From positions 248,001-312,000 of the forward strand of contig JADIZR010000002.1 of NCBI GenBank assembly GCA_016704655.1: a stretch of DNA of 64,000 nt, given 5' to 3'. Below, piece after piece: positions 1-7,376 of this stretch. Origin of the DNA: Pseudomonadota bacterium. Lineage in GTDB: Bacteria > Pseudomonadota > Gammaproteobacteria > Steroidobacterales > Steroidobacteraceae. Every line of letters begins with the position of its first letter. Position 1 is the first letter of the stretch. The notes below the pieces were generated by a model that ran no database searches, had not been told where the DNA came from, and saw nothing but the letters and a program-made list of their open reading frames with translations. The translations under genes were made by a program, and so were the position numbers.

Positions 1-1
1 A

Positions 2-157
2 CGCCTGCAGTACGGCTGCACGTGGATCAACACGCACTTCATGCTGGTGAGCGAGATGCCGCACGGCGGCCTGAAGCGCTCCGGCTATGGCAAGGACCTC
101 TCGGCGTACGCGCTCGAGGATTACTCGGTGGTGCGGCACGTCATGGCGAAACTTTAA
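2..157 (+). CDS. Aldehyde dehydrogenase, C-terminal fragment (aminobutyraldehyde dehydrogenase-like)
   Basis: The window opens inside this gene; only the last 51 residues are present. They read as the C-terminal end of a tetrameric NAD(P)-dependent aldehyde dehydrogenase: GCTWINTHFML, then EMPHGGLKRSGYG (the PxGGxKxSGxG signature near the end of ALDH proteins), then a YSVVRHVMAKL tail. The tail is like that of gamma-aminobutyraldehyde dehydrogenases (PatD/YdcW group), which oxidise the putrescine product to GABA. The catalytic Cys and Glu lie outside the window, so the substrate is inferred from the tail alone. The first complete in-frame codon is at base 2 and the stop is TAA. Confidence 0.8.
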   Translation, partial: RLQYGCTWINTHFMLVSEMPHGGLKRSGYGKDLSAYALEDYSVVRHVMAKL

Positions 158-379
158 CTACTGCACACAGGGGGTTAGGCGGCTGACTTCTCCAGGGGTG
201 CACGACCTGCAATGTGCAAGCAACGAATCTGTCACAGCACCGACCTGCTGTGAGGTGCACGATGGCTGCGTCAGGTGAGCCGCTCCCCCCAGGGCGAGCC
301 TGATACAGGCCGAGAGGCAGCATCAGCCGATATCAGGCAGCAGGGACGGATGCATTAAGTCCTCGACGCCGACCGCACG
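158..379. other. Non-coding stretch, possible 3' UTR or small RNA
   Basis: No convincing gene lies between the dehydrogenase stop and the terminator at 380-416. The stretch has short repeats: GGTGCACGA occurs near 197-206 and again near 256-265, and there are several short inverted GC stems. It ends at a strong intrinsic terminator 220 bases after the stop codon. That length leaves room for a long 3' UTR or a 3'-derived small RNA. I recognise no known RNA family. Confidence 0.3.
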
Positions 380-416
380 CCGGAGCAGGGATCCCCCTCC
401 TGCTCCGGTTTTTTTT
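380..416 (+). terminator. Strong intrinsic terminator
   Basis: A perfect 10-bp stem, CCGGAGCAGG (380-389) with CCTGCTCCGG (399-408), closes a 9-base loop and is followed directly by eight T residues (409-416). It is oriented to end transcription coming from the aldehyde dehydrogenase and separates it from parDE. Confidence 0.9.
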
Positions 417-473
417 GGCTCAAGGACCAGATCATGCGGGTCTGCTGCGGGAACCGGGGTAAAAAAGCAGACC

Positions 474-519
474 TTGCCGGACTGTTGGTGTCGGGCTACG
501 ATGCATTGCAATTGCATCG
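474..519 (+). promoter_or_regulatory. parDE promoter with palindromic operator
   Basis: A sigma-70-like promoter reads TTGCCG (474-479), 17-base spacer, TACGAT (497-502). Overlapping and following the -10 is nested dyad symmetry: CGATGCA (499-505) pairs with TGCATCG (513-519), and inside it TGCAATTGCA (507-516) is a perfect palindrome. Ribbon-helix-helix antitoxins usually repress their own operon by binding such sites, so this is the expected autoregulatory operator. It lies 22 bases before the parD ATG. Confidence 0.6.
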
Positions 520-540
520 CATTACTGGGAATACCTCGTC

Positions 541-816
541 ATGAAGTCCAGCACGTTGCCGCCACTGCGGGTCTCCCCGGAGCTGCGCGCCGACGCCGAG
601 GCTGTTCTGGCTCCCGGCGAATCACTCTCGTCGTTCGTTCACGACGCCGTGACTCGCACGATCGAGTACCGCAAGGCGCAGCAGGAATTCGTTGCGCGCG
701 GTCTTGCAAGCGCGACGAAGGCGCGACGCACGGGTCGCTACGTGTCGAGCGGCACCGCACTGAAGTCTCTCAGGCGTCAGCTCGCTCAAGGCCGGTCGAC
801 CAGCAAGCAGTCGTGA
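541..816 (+). CDS. Ribbon-helix-helix antitoxin (YlcI/YnfO or ParD-like)
   Basis: A 91-residue protein. Residues about 8-45 have the pattern of a ribbon-helix-helix DNA-binding domain: a short beta strand (PPLRVSPEL), a helix, a turn at APGESLSSF, then a second helix running to EYRK. The basic C-terminal half (ARRTGRYVSSG onward) is the likely toxin-neutralising tail. The stop overlaps the toxin start by four bases (GTGA), so the two are translationally coupled, antitoxin first, as is normal for type II systems. By family knowledge it binds ParE and represses its own promoter; the palindromic site just upstream fits. Confidence 0.8.
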   Translation: MKSSTLPPLRVSPELRADAEAVLAPGESLSSFVHDAVTRTIEYRKAQQEFVARGLASATKARRTGRYVSSGTALKSLRRQLAQGRSTSKQS

Positions 817-1118
817 GCCATTACCGGGTTCGTCTCACGCTCGAGGCGCTGGAGGACTTGAAGCGCCTGCAGGCGTTCCTGATCGAGAAGGATCCGATGG
901 CGGCGGCCCGTGCCGTGGACGCCATTGAGACCTCTGTCGAGCTGCTCGAGTACTCACCGTTTTCCTGCCGCAAGGCCTGGCCAGGCGACCGACCCCTGCT
1001 ACGGGAGCTCCTGATTCCGTTCGGCAACGCCGGATACGTGGCGCTGTTCGAGATCGACGGTCCAACCCACGTGTCGATCCTCGCCGTGCGTCACCAGCGC
1101 GAGGAGGACTACCACTGA
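813..1118 (+). CDS. RelE/ParE-family toxin
   Basis: A 101-residue protein starting at GTG inside the antitoxin stop (GTGA overlap). It starts with a strand (YRVRLTLEALEDL), followed by a helical hairpin (residues about 14-48) and ends in strands carrying LLIPFGNAGYVALFEI and ILAVRHQREEDY, the typical ParE order and final motif. ParE toxins poison DNA gyrase, whereas RelE relatives cut mRNA on the ribosome; the sequence alone does not separate these. Length matches the family. Together with the gene before it this is a complete type II toxin-antitoxin module. Confidence 0.85.
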   Translation: MSHYRVRLTLEALEDLKRLQAFLIEKDPMAAARAVDAIETSVELLEYSPFSCRKAWPGDRPLLRELLIPFGNAGYVALFEIDGPTHVSILAVRHQREEDYH

Positions 1119-1187
1119 GGCCGAAAATCGAACTGTCAGTCGGCTCTGCCACCGGCCACCCGCACGATCTGGTGACAAAGCCATTGC

Positions 1188-2093
1188 TCAAACACCCAAT
1201 TCGGCGAGCAGCCTGTCGATCATCCCTTCCGCCTGCCGGCCGTAGCCGCCGCCGAAGAGATTGAAGTGATTCAGCACGTGATACAGGTTGTAGAGCGTGC
1301 AGCGCGTGCCGGCAGCCTGGTCGAGCGGCCATGTCGCCTGGTACGCAGCGTAAAAGCGCGGACCGAACCCGCCGAACAGTCGCGTCATGGCGATGTCTGT
1401 TTCGCGATCGCCGTAGTACACGGCGGGATCGAAGATCGCCGGTTCCCGCGAACCCGACAGCACGCCCCAGTTGCCGCCCCACAGGTCGCCGTGCAGCAGC
1501 GACGGCACCGGGCGGTAGCTGGAAAAGAACGCCCCGCAACGATCACCGAGTTTGCGGCCGCGCTCGACGCCACGAGTCCCAAGTCCGTTGCGAGCCGCGA
1601 GTTCGAGTTGCACGCCCAGCCGCCGCTCACGAAAGAAGCGCACCCAATCGTCGTCCCACTGGTTCAGCTGCGGCGTCGCACCGATGGTGTTGTCGCGATG
1701 CCAGCCGCAGCGCGGCGCCGTGACCCGGTGCTGCATCGCAAGTCGTTCACCCAGCAGGGCCTGTAACGCGCTGTCGCTCGCCACAGGCGCGCCGAGATCG
1801 AGCCACTCGAGCGCTAGCAACGCTTGGCCTCCCGCCTGGCCAACGGCCAGCACGGCAGGCACACGCAACGCGTCGACCTCTGCCAGCGCCTGCAATCCGG
1901 CTGCCTCGGCTTCGAGTGCTGTCAGCCTGTCCGCCGTTGCGAGCTTGACGAAGGCGTCACCGGACCCACTCGCCCAGCGCACGCAGCGATGCACGCTGCC
2001 ACCAGCGATCTCCGCGGCAGGGGCCGGCGCGAACGAACGGCCGGTGTTGCGGGACAGCCAGGTGGAGACAGCGACCTCGGCGGTCATTCCCAT
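1188..2093 (-). CDS. Fructosamine kinase family protein
   Basis: A 301-residue cytoplasmic kinase of the fructosamine-3-kinase (APH-like) fold. Visible landmarks: an ATP-site lysine in DAFVKLAT (K50), the catalytic loop HGDLWGGNWG at residues 201-210 with D203 as presumed catalytic base, and FDPAVYYGDRETD at 221-233 supplying the metal-binding aspartate. Fructosamine kinases phosphorylate sugar-amine adducts (ribulosamines in bacteria), allowing glycated proteins to be repaired. Length fits the family (about 290). It sits 22 bases before the exonuclease gene on the same strand, but the frameshift in that gene makes an operon hard to judge. Confidence 0.9.
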   Translation of the reverse strand: MGMTAEVAVSTWLSRNTGRSFAPAPAAEIAGGSVHRCVRWASGSGDAFVKLATADRLTALEAEAAGLQALAEVDALRVPAVLAVGQAGGQALLALEWLDLGAPVASDSALQALLGERLAMQHRVTAPRCGWHRDNTIGATPQLNQWDDDWVRFFRERRLGVQLELAARNGLGTRGVERGRKLGDRCGAFFSSYRPVPSLLHGDLWGGNWGVLSGSREPAIFDPAVYYGDRETDIAMTRLFGGFGPRFYAAYQATWPLDQAAGTRCTLYNLYHVLNHFNLFGGGYGRQAEGMIDRLLAELGV

Positions 2094-2115
2094 TCAGACG
2101 CCGCCGTGCGTCGTC

Positions 2116-3010
2116 TCAAGCCGCGTGCCGTGAATGCAGCCGCCGCGCCTGGTCGCGCAACGACCGGCCGAAATTCTGCGTCTCGCAGAACGTGTCGAGC
2201 GTAGCGAGGTCGGGCGGCAGGAGCCGCAACTCGCTCATGCGGCTGATCGGCAGCGGCATGTCGCAGGCGATTGCCGTCAGTCGCCGCGACAACAGCGCTG
2301 TCTCGCGGTGTTCACGCAGGCTTTCCGCGACGAACGTGGCATTGCGGAACTTGAGCTTGCCGACCTGGTCGATGCTGTCGAGCACGCCCTCTAGCGTGTG
2401 GAAGTGCTTGAGCAGTGTCTGCGCCGTCTTGCGGCCCACGCCCGGCACGCCCGGGATGTTGTCCACCGCGTCACCCATGAGCGCGAGGAAGTCGGCCATG
2501 CGCTCCGGCACCACACCGAATCGCTCGGCAATGTCGTCGTAACCATAACGAACGTCGGCCACCGCGTCCCAGTACACGTCGACCGACGACAGGAGCTGGG
2601 TCAGGTCCTTGTCGCGGCTGACGATCGTGACGGGCAGGCCCGCCGCACGCGCGCGCGTCGCCAGGGTCCCGATGATGTCGTCGGCCTCGTAGCGGGGAGC
2701 TGCTGTACCGCGCCACGCCGAGCGCGGCGCAGATTTCCTGGCACAGCGCGAACTGCCGCTTCAGTTCGAGCGGTGCGGGTTCGCGGTTGGCCTTGTAGGC
2801 CGGATAGATTTCGTTGCGATACCCCTGCTCGAGACTTTCGTCGAACGCGACGGCGATGTGCCGCGGGGATTCCTTTTCCAGCAACTCGGCAAGGAAACGC
2901 GCGAAGCCGAGCACGGCGTTGACCGGGTTGCCGTCGCGATCGGCAACGTCGACGGGCACCGAGAACCAGGCGCGGAAGATGAAGACGCTGGCGTCGACGA
3001 GATAGAGCAT
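2116..3010 (-). pseudogene. 5'-3' exonuclease (PolA N-domain/Xni-like flap endonuclease), frameshifted
   Basis: Two overlapping frames together encode one FEN-fold nuclease of about 298 residues. The first frame carries LVDASVFIFRAW, AVAFDESLEQGYRNEIYP and ICAALGVARYSS. The second carries YEADDIIGTLA, SRDKDLTQLL and GDAVDNIPGVPGVGRKTA (helix-hairpin-helix). All metal-binding acidic motifs are present. The frames meet at a four-base G run at 2694-2697; removing one G restores SSRYEADD, and the total length (895) is one base over a multiple of three. I therefore read it as a one-base insertion, either assembly error or recent loss. Family members act on 5' flaps in repair and Okazaki fragment processing. 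Confidence 0.8.
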
Positions 3011-3023
3011 CGAGCGGCGCGGC

Positions 3024-4125
3024 CTAGACCTTCCAGTCGAGCTTCTGTCCCGGGAACGCGTCGATGCCTTCCAGCAGCGTCGCTACCCACCGGTTCTCGT
3101 CTGCGGTCAGCTCGGGCCGCGCGATGTCGAACTGCAGCAGGACCCGGGCCTGGTCACTGTCGTTCCAGGCTGCGTGCTCCATCGAATCGTCGAACACCCA
3201 GGCACGGCCTGTCTGCCACTCGCGCACGTCGTTGCCGACACGCAAGCGGCACTGGCCCGGTGCGACCAGTGGCAGGTGAACCTGCAGGCGCGTATTCGTC
3301 GGTCCGTTGCGGGGAGCGATGCGCGTACCTGGCGGCATGTGCGAGAACAGCACCGACGGCGAGTGGCCGGGGATCCGCGCCAGTGGCGCGTTGGCGAGCG
3401 CAGCCAGGGTCTGCGGGCAAAGCGCGGCGTTCGCCTCGTTCAGTTCGCCGTTCTGCCAGAGGTAGACGGCGTCGCCCGTCCCGACGGCCTGCCATTCCGC
3501 GCGGATGGCGTCGGTCGCGGCTTCGATCGCATCGAGCCACGGGAAGTCCGCGCGGTCGTAGAACTGCTTCTGCGGCAGCTGCGGGAAATAGAAATATCGT
3601 ACGGCTCCTGCAGGTGGATGCGCTTGCGGCCGAGCAGGATGTCGAGCGACTGGCCGACGCGGGTATTCGACTGCGATTCGTCGAAGCCACGCTCCTTGAG
3701 CCACGTGCGCATGTGCTCGTCGTAGCGCTTGTCGTGCTGCTCGCTCGCCTGCTGCACGCGGCGCAACTCCTGCAGCAGGTCGGGCGACACCCTGTCCGGA
3801 GGCGGTGCCGCCCGCAGTGCCGCGCGGTAGTACACCGACGCGGCGCGAGTGTTCCCCGCCTGCTCGAAACCGTCGCCTTTCATCACCAGCGCACGGACAT
3901 TGCGCGGATCGAGCGCCAGCACGCGGTCGGCGGAGGCGCTCATCCCAGCCCAATCCTGCAACGTGCGGCACGAGTACGCGAGCCCCAGCATGACGGCGAC
4001 ATCGGCTTGCCCGGCCTGGGCGGCCTGCAGGAAAAGATCACGGGCGGCGCGGGCATCACCGCGGCGGAGAGCATCTGCGGCAGCGCGCGCGCAAGCGCGG
4101 GGCCGTCGTTGAGGGGTGCATTCAT
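3024..4125 (-). pseudogene. TPR protein with aspartyl/asparaginyl beta-hydroxylase domain, two frameshifts
   Basis: Three frames combine into one protein of about 367 residues. From the ATG at 4125 come about 20 residues (MNAPLNDGPALARAL...), then a second frame with TPR-like helices (RRGDARAARDLFLQAAQAG, ADRVLALDPRNVRALVMKG), then a third with the 2-oxoglutarate/Fe(II) hydroxylase domain: FYFPQLPQKQFYD, RLQVHLPLVAP, FDDSMEHAAWN and ARVLLQFDIARPEL. The metal His residues of this family are in VHLPLV and MEHAAWN, with the co-substrate Arg in ARVLLQF. One missing base lies in the GC-repeat near 4083-4100 and one in the A run at 3592-3594, where one more base gives EPYDIFYFPQLPQ. Total length agrees with two deletions. 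Confidence 0.75.
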
Positions 4126-4212
4126 GGTGTGCAAAGGATAAGAGATCGGGCGACCCGTTTGGCAGGTTACTGCCCGACGACGCAGCGAGGGTCCCCATGC
4201 GAGGATGCGCGC

Positions 4213-4749
4213 ATGAGCAGCGAGTCCTGGTCCGCGACGGCCACATCCGCGGCGGCAAACATCGAAATCGTGCCGATCGGCCGGACGCACCTCGCCGGTT
4301 TTCACGCGGCCGTCGACAAGATCGCGAAGGAGCGACGCTACCTCACCATGCTCGAGGCGCCGTCATTCACGCGCACGCGCCGGGTCGTGCTCGAAAGCCT
4401 GAAGGCGGGCGCGGTGCACGTGGTCGCGGTAGTCGAAGGCGAGGTGATTGGCTGGTGCGACCTGCGACCGAAAACTGCCGCCACCCTGCGCCACAGCGCC
4501 GTGCTCGGCATGGGGATCGTCGCGGCTTACCGCAGACGGGGCATCGGGAGCCGCATGCTTGCAACCACGCTCGAACTGGCCTGGGCACACGGGATCCGCC
4601 GGGCCGAACTGAACGTGCGCGTGGACCACGCCCCGGCCATCGCGCTCTATCGACGGTTCGGCTTTGTCGAAGAAGGCACCTGCCGCAACTACATCAATAT
4701 CGACGGCGTCGATTACGACGCGCTGCTGATGGCACGGCTGGCACCGTGA
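4213..4749 (+). CDS. GNAT family N-acetyltransferase
   Basis: A 178-residue acetyltransferase. The acetyl-CoA loop is clear: LGMGIVAAYRRRGIGSRML, with RRRGIG at 107-112 fitting the Q/RxxGxG/A signature, and the later strand ALYRRFGFVEEG is the usual GNAT motif B. GEVIGWCDL at 77-84 is the central strand. The ATG at 4213 was chosen because GAGG precedes it by about ten bases; longer in-frame starts add an unstructured leader. It starts 87 bases from, and diverges from, the hydroxylase gene. The substrate cannot be told; relatives acetylate amino acids, antibiotics or protein N-termini. Confidence 0.85.
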   Translation: MSSESWSATATSAAANIEIVPIGRTHLAGFHAAVDKIAKERRYLTMLEAPSFTRTRRVVLESLKAGAVHVVAVVEGEVIGWCDLRPKTAATLRHSAVLGMGIVAAYRRRGIGSRMLATTLELAWAHGIRRAELNVRVDHAPAIALYRRFGFVEEGTCRNYINIDGVDYDALLMARLAP

Positions 4750-4757
4750 CCGCAACG

Positions 4758-4800
4758 CTGCACGGTTCGGTGCAGATGATCGGCCCACGGGCGCTATAAT
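4758..4800 (+). promoter_or_regulatory. Candidate promoter with dyad for the LysR gene
   Basis: CTGCAC (4758-4763) and GTGCAG (4770-4775) form an inverted repeat just after the acetyltransferase stop, followed by a consensus TATAAT at 4795-4800. The -35 is poor, which suits an activated or autoregulated LysR-type promoter. A second AT-rich block at 4859-4870 (TTTATATTATC) is an alternative -10 nearer the LysR start at 4936. Confidence 0.35.
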
Positions 4801-4935
4801 CGTGCGTGCGGGGCTCGACGCGCGCGGGACGAAGCCTGTCGGAACCCCGTATCCCTCTGTTTATATTATCTTTCAGTTGTGTCGTTACGACTGGCACGCA
4901 AGTTGCTAGTCGCTGGCGGAACGAATGGAACGGAC

Positions 4936-5847
4936 ATGGTTGCCCAGCTCAGGACGCCGTCTTTACGGCTGCTGCGAACTTTTTGCGTGGCGGCTCGCCA
5001 CTCGAGTTTCAAGGATGCGGCAGACCGCCTGTCGCTGACGCCCTCGGCCGTCAGCCACCAGGTCAAGGAACTCGAAGAACAACTCGGCGTCGCGCTGTTC
5101 CAGCGGCGAACGCGGTCCGTCGTGCTGACACCCGTTGGCCGGCAACTGCTGGATGACCTCGAGCCAGCATTGGGTGCCCTGAGCACGGCCATCGAGCGAA
5201 CGCGCAACACGTCCGGCGCCAGGCGCCAGCTGACGGTCGTGATGCCGCCGTTCTTCGCCAGTGAACTGTTCGCGCCACGCCTGCCCGACTTCCACGTCCA
5301 CCATCCTGGCATCGACATCCAGGTCGACACGCGTGACCCGCGCCCCGGCCAGCACTCGGGTTTCTCGGATGTCTCTATCGTCCTGGCGGGCACCCTGCCC
5401 GACGACGTGGACGTCGAGTCCGTGCGTCTGATGCCCTTGCGGCTGGTGGCGGCGGCATCGCCGAAAGTCGCCCGTTCCATGGCCGGCAAGCTGGACGCCC
5501 GCTCGTTCGACGGCCAGACCCTGATCATGCATCGCAACTTCCGCAACGACGTCTGGGATCTCTGGCTCAACCAGGTCGGACTCGATCTGCGCCGGCTCGG
5601 CAGCGTGATCGAATTCGACAACATGGTCGCCGTCACCCGCGCCGCGGAGCGGGATGGCGGGATCGCGCTGGTGCCCGCGATCGTCTGCCAGCCCTGGTTC
5701 GAACGTGGCGCGCTGGTGCACATCGCGGGCTTCGACCTGCAGGGGGATGAGGCGTATTACCTGATGGTCCGGCGTGGCGACTTCGAACGTTCGGAAGTCC
5801 GCGCGCTGGTCGAATGGTCGATCGAACAATTCCAGGTTCCCGCGTAA
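4936..5847 (+). CDS. LysR family transcriptional regulator (GcvA-like)
   Basis: A 303-residue LysR regulator. The N-terminal winged helix occupies residues about 7-65: LRTPSLRLLRTFCVAARH, FKDAADRLSLTPSAVSHQ (recognition helix), then LGVALFQRRTRSVVLTPVG. The rest is the two-lobed effector domain. The SLRLLRTF...RHSSFKDAA...SAVSHQ pattern resembles the GcvA/TrpI/AmpR branch. I chose ATG 4936; ATG 4879 would add 19 residues without family support. Neighbours on both sides are unrelated and it is flanked by non-coding DNA, so its target is unknown. Confidence 0.85.
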   Translation: MVAQLRTPSLRLLRTFCVAARHSSFKDAADRLSLTPSAVSHQVKELEEQLGVALFQRRTRSVVLTPVGRQLLDDLEPALGALSTAIERTRNTSGARRQLTVVMPPFFASELFAPRLPDFHVHHPGIDIQVDTRDPRPGQHSGFSDVSIVLAGTLPDDVDVESVRLMPLRLVAAASPKVARSMAGKLDARSFDGQTLIMHRNFRNDVWDLWLNQVGLDLRRLGSVIEFDNMVAVTRAAERDGGIALVPAIVCQPWFERGALVHIAGFDLQGDEAYYLMVRRGDFERSEVRALVEWSIEQFQVPA

Positions 5848-5980
5848 CGGGGGACGGCGGACGGTGACGCAAGGCCTGCATCCCTTGAGGGTGAAAAAAG
5901 GTCATTCATCACACGATGAAACTTCGTTTGTCGCACTGCAGCATCAGACGTAGTCTCAAAACCGTCCAGCGGCTTCACCA

Positions 5981-6022
5981 ATGTGGCCCTGGGGTGCACT
6001 CCCCCTGCTACCCCCGCCACAT
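5981..6022. repeat. Palindromic element 1 of the 5.9-6.6 kb repeat island
   Basis: ATGTGGC (5981-5987) pairs exactly with GCCACAT (6016-6022), and GGGG/CCCC runs extend the stem inwards. The sequence inside (GGTGCACTCCCCCTGCTACC) is nearly the same as that of the next palindrome, 61 bases further on. The arrangement is like REP-type extragenic palindromes. No coding potential is likely. Confidence 0.6.
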
Positions 6023-6035
6023 GAACCCGCCGGAA

Positions 6036-6090
6036 CTTGCCGGGTGGCCTGGGATGCACTCCCCCTGCTCCCCCAGGCCATCCAGGCAAG
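6036..6090. repeat. Palindromic element 2 of the repeat island
   Basis: CTTGCC (6036-6041) pairs with GGCAAG (6085-6090), and TGGCCTGGG pairs with CCCAGGCCA after a small bulge, giving a long imperfect hairpin. Its loop contains ATGCACTCCCCCTGCTCCCC, a close copy of the loop of the preceding palindrome. The two elements form a direct repeat of about 31 bases with a 61-base period. Confidence 0.6.
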
Positions 6091-6102
6091 GTATTTAGGT
6101 GA

Positions 6103-6156
6103 GGAAGGGCAGGAAGGCCCGGAAGGCCCGGAAGGCCCGGAAGGGCAGGAAGGGGT
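6103..6156. repeat. Six-unit 9-bp tandem repeat, GGAAGGCCC type
   Basis: Six consecutive 9-mers: GGAAGGGCA, GGAAGGCCC three times, GGAAGGGCA and GGAAGGGGT. Translated it would give a collagen-like EGP or LPG pattern, but no ribosome site or conserved flank supports a gene. The variant units at each end mirror one another. Similar GGAAGG tracts occur at 27526-27560 and 31643-31658. Confidence 0.85.
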
Positions 6157-6207
6157 GAGTCGGAAGACCGGTTTGCCACTCTGCCATGTCACTGACCTGT
6201 AACGACC

Positions 6208-6231
6208 AAAGGCGCCATCGGCGCCTTTTTT
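6208..6231 (+). terminator. Bidirectional-type intrinsic terminator
   Basis: AAAGGCGCC (6208-6216), a three-base ATC loop, then GGCGCC (6220-6225) and six T residues. The upstream A run makes it usable from both strands. It lies 360 bases after the LysR stop and may end transcription that runs through the repeats. Confidence 0.8.
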
Positions 6232-6276
6232 ATTGGCTCAGTCGCCGGCGATAGCGGTTGACTGGGGATGGTGCTA

Positions 6277-6299
6277 GTTCGGGCCTGAGCCCGGCGAAC
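6277..6299. repeat. Short GC-rich palindrome
   Basis: GTTCGGGC (6277-6284) and GCCCGGCGAAC (6289-6299) form a hairpin with a CTGA loop and one bulged base. It belongs to the same non-coding block as the palindromes on either side. Apart from these elements I see nothing in 5848-6626. Confidence 0.45.
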
Positions 6300-6483
6300 G
6301 GAATGGCTGCACGCAATAACTGCCAAGGGCCGCCACGATCACCGAAGGCGGCAAACCGATGCGGCGAAACGGCGGGCGCGATTCATGCCGCACTCGACGC
6401 CGGATCCGGTGGGCGCTGCGTGCACCGTGCAAGTTTTACGGCTCGGCGGAAAACTTGCCCAGGTGCCGCCTACTACAAGCCAT

Positions 6484-6547
6484 TGATCCGGGACCTTCCC
6501 CCGAGCGCGTGTCTGCCTTTCCAAGCTCGGGGGAAGGCCCCGGATCA
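6484..6547. repeat. Long inverted repeat (REP-like palindrome)
   Basis: A 23-base left arm at 6484-6506 (starts TGATCCGGG, ends CCCCCGAGC) pairs with 6525-6547 at 22 of 23 positions, around an 18-base loop. Such a stable hairpin near the 3' end of the HNH gene could act as a terminator or mRNA-stabilising element. The right arm is part of a direct repeat copied once more downstream. Confidence 0.75.
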
Positions 6548-6620
6548 GTCGCTTGCCGCGAGCACGTGTCTGCCATCCCAAGCTCGGGGGAAGGCCCCGG
6601 ATCAGTCGCTTGCCGCGAGC
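6521..6620. repeat. 43-bp direct repeat, 57-bp period
   Basis: The 43 bases at 6521-6563 (CCAAGCTCGG...TTGCCGCGAGC) recur without change at 6578-6620. The 14-base spacer (ACGTGTCTGCCAT region) also matches the sequence before the first copy, so the block looks like a 57-bp unit amplified from the palindrome. It ends seven bases from the stop of the HNH gene. Confidence 0.85.
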
Positions 6621-6626
6621 GCCCGC

Positions 6627-7253
6627 CTAGCTCCGCGCCGCCGCACCCTGCCGCAGCCGGGCGTGCAGCGGACTCGACCGCGGAAAGTGCGCGAGCAGGT
6701 ACTCCATCTGGTCGGCCAGCACGCGCCGGCCCTTCAGGTAGATGTACTCCGCGTAGCTGGGCGTAAACGGCACTGCGATCAGCTGCAGCTTGGCCTGCTC
6801 GGGGGTCCGCCACGCCTTGAGGTTGTTGCAGCGCCGGCAAGCCGTGACGACGTTGTTCCAGGTGTCCTGTCCGCCCCGCGAAATCGGCGTGACGTGGTCG
6901 CGCGAAAGCTGGCCCGTGGGGAAGCGCTGCGCGCAGTACAGGCAGAGGTACGCGTCGCGGCGGAACAGCGTTTCGTTGTTCAGCGGCGGCACGTAGCCAT
7001 GATGCCGGTCGCCGGGATTGTGGCGGTGGCCGATCGTCGCCACGATCGAACTGACTTTGACGAGGGTGCGCTCACCGGTGCGCGCGTTCACGCCGCCCCG
7101 CAGCGAGAAGAGGGTCTGGCCGAACGCATAGGCGACCTGTCCCATGAAGTGCAACCGGACCGCATCCCGGTAGTCGATCCACTCCAGGGGCATTCCCGAG
7201 ACGTCCGTCCGCAGGACTTCCTGCGACAGTGCGTACTGCGAAAGCGCGCGCAT
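6627..7253 (-). CDS. HNH endonuclease
   Basis: A 208-residue protein with a standard zinc-stabilised HNH domain: CLYC at 104-107, LSRDHVTPISRGG with the catalytic DH at 119-120, NNVV at 133-136 and CRRCNN at 139-144. The N-terminal 95 residues have no motif I recognise, and the C-terminal part ends in a basic tail. This type of single HNH protein is widely kept on proteobacterial chromosomes outside restriction or phage contexts. It diverges from pntA. The ATG at 7253 is the first after an in-frame region with a plausible start; its 3' end abuts the direct repeats. Confidence 0.85.
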   Translation of the reverse strand: MRALSQYALSQEVLRTDVSGMPLEWIDYRDAVRLHFMGQVAYAFGQTLFSLRGGVNARTGERTLVKVSSIVATIGHRHNPGDRHHGYVPPLNNETLFRRDAYLCLYCAQRFPTGQLSRDHVTPISRGGQDTWNNVVTACRRCNNLKAWRTPEQAKLQLIAVPFTPSYAEYIYLKGRRVLADQMEYLLAHFPRSSPLHARLRQGAAARS

Positions 7254-7376
7254 GCCGTGAAGATACGGCACTGCTGTGCAATAATCCACGGCTGTTTTGC
7301 AACCTTGCCTATCCAGAATATCCCTTTCACGGCAGCGGTTTAGCCGCATCCGGGTTACGGGGAGGATGCCAGAACC

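Noticed and set aside
2680..2710. Programmed ribosomal frameshifting in the exonuclease
   Set aside because: The run is a short C4 on the coding strand without slippery heptamer, stem-loop or SD-like stimulator, and many other genes show similar breaks.
3024..4258. Two separate genes instead of one hydroxylase
   Set aside because: Neither frame has a complete domain with its own start; joined they give the usual TPR plus hydroxylase protein.
5757..6202. Collagen-like peptides (LPGLPGLP or EGPEGPEGP) encoded by the 9-bp repeat array
   Set aside because: No ribosome site, no conserved flanks, both strands give such repeats; it is a by-product of the tandem repeat.
6484..6620. CRISPR-like array
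   Set aside because: Only two copies of the direct repeat, spacer is not unique sequence, and no cas genes are present.
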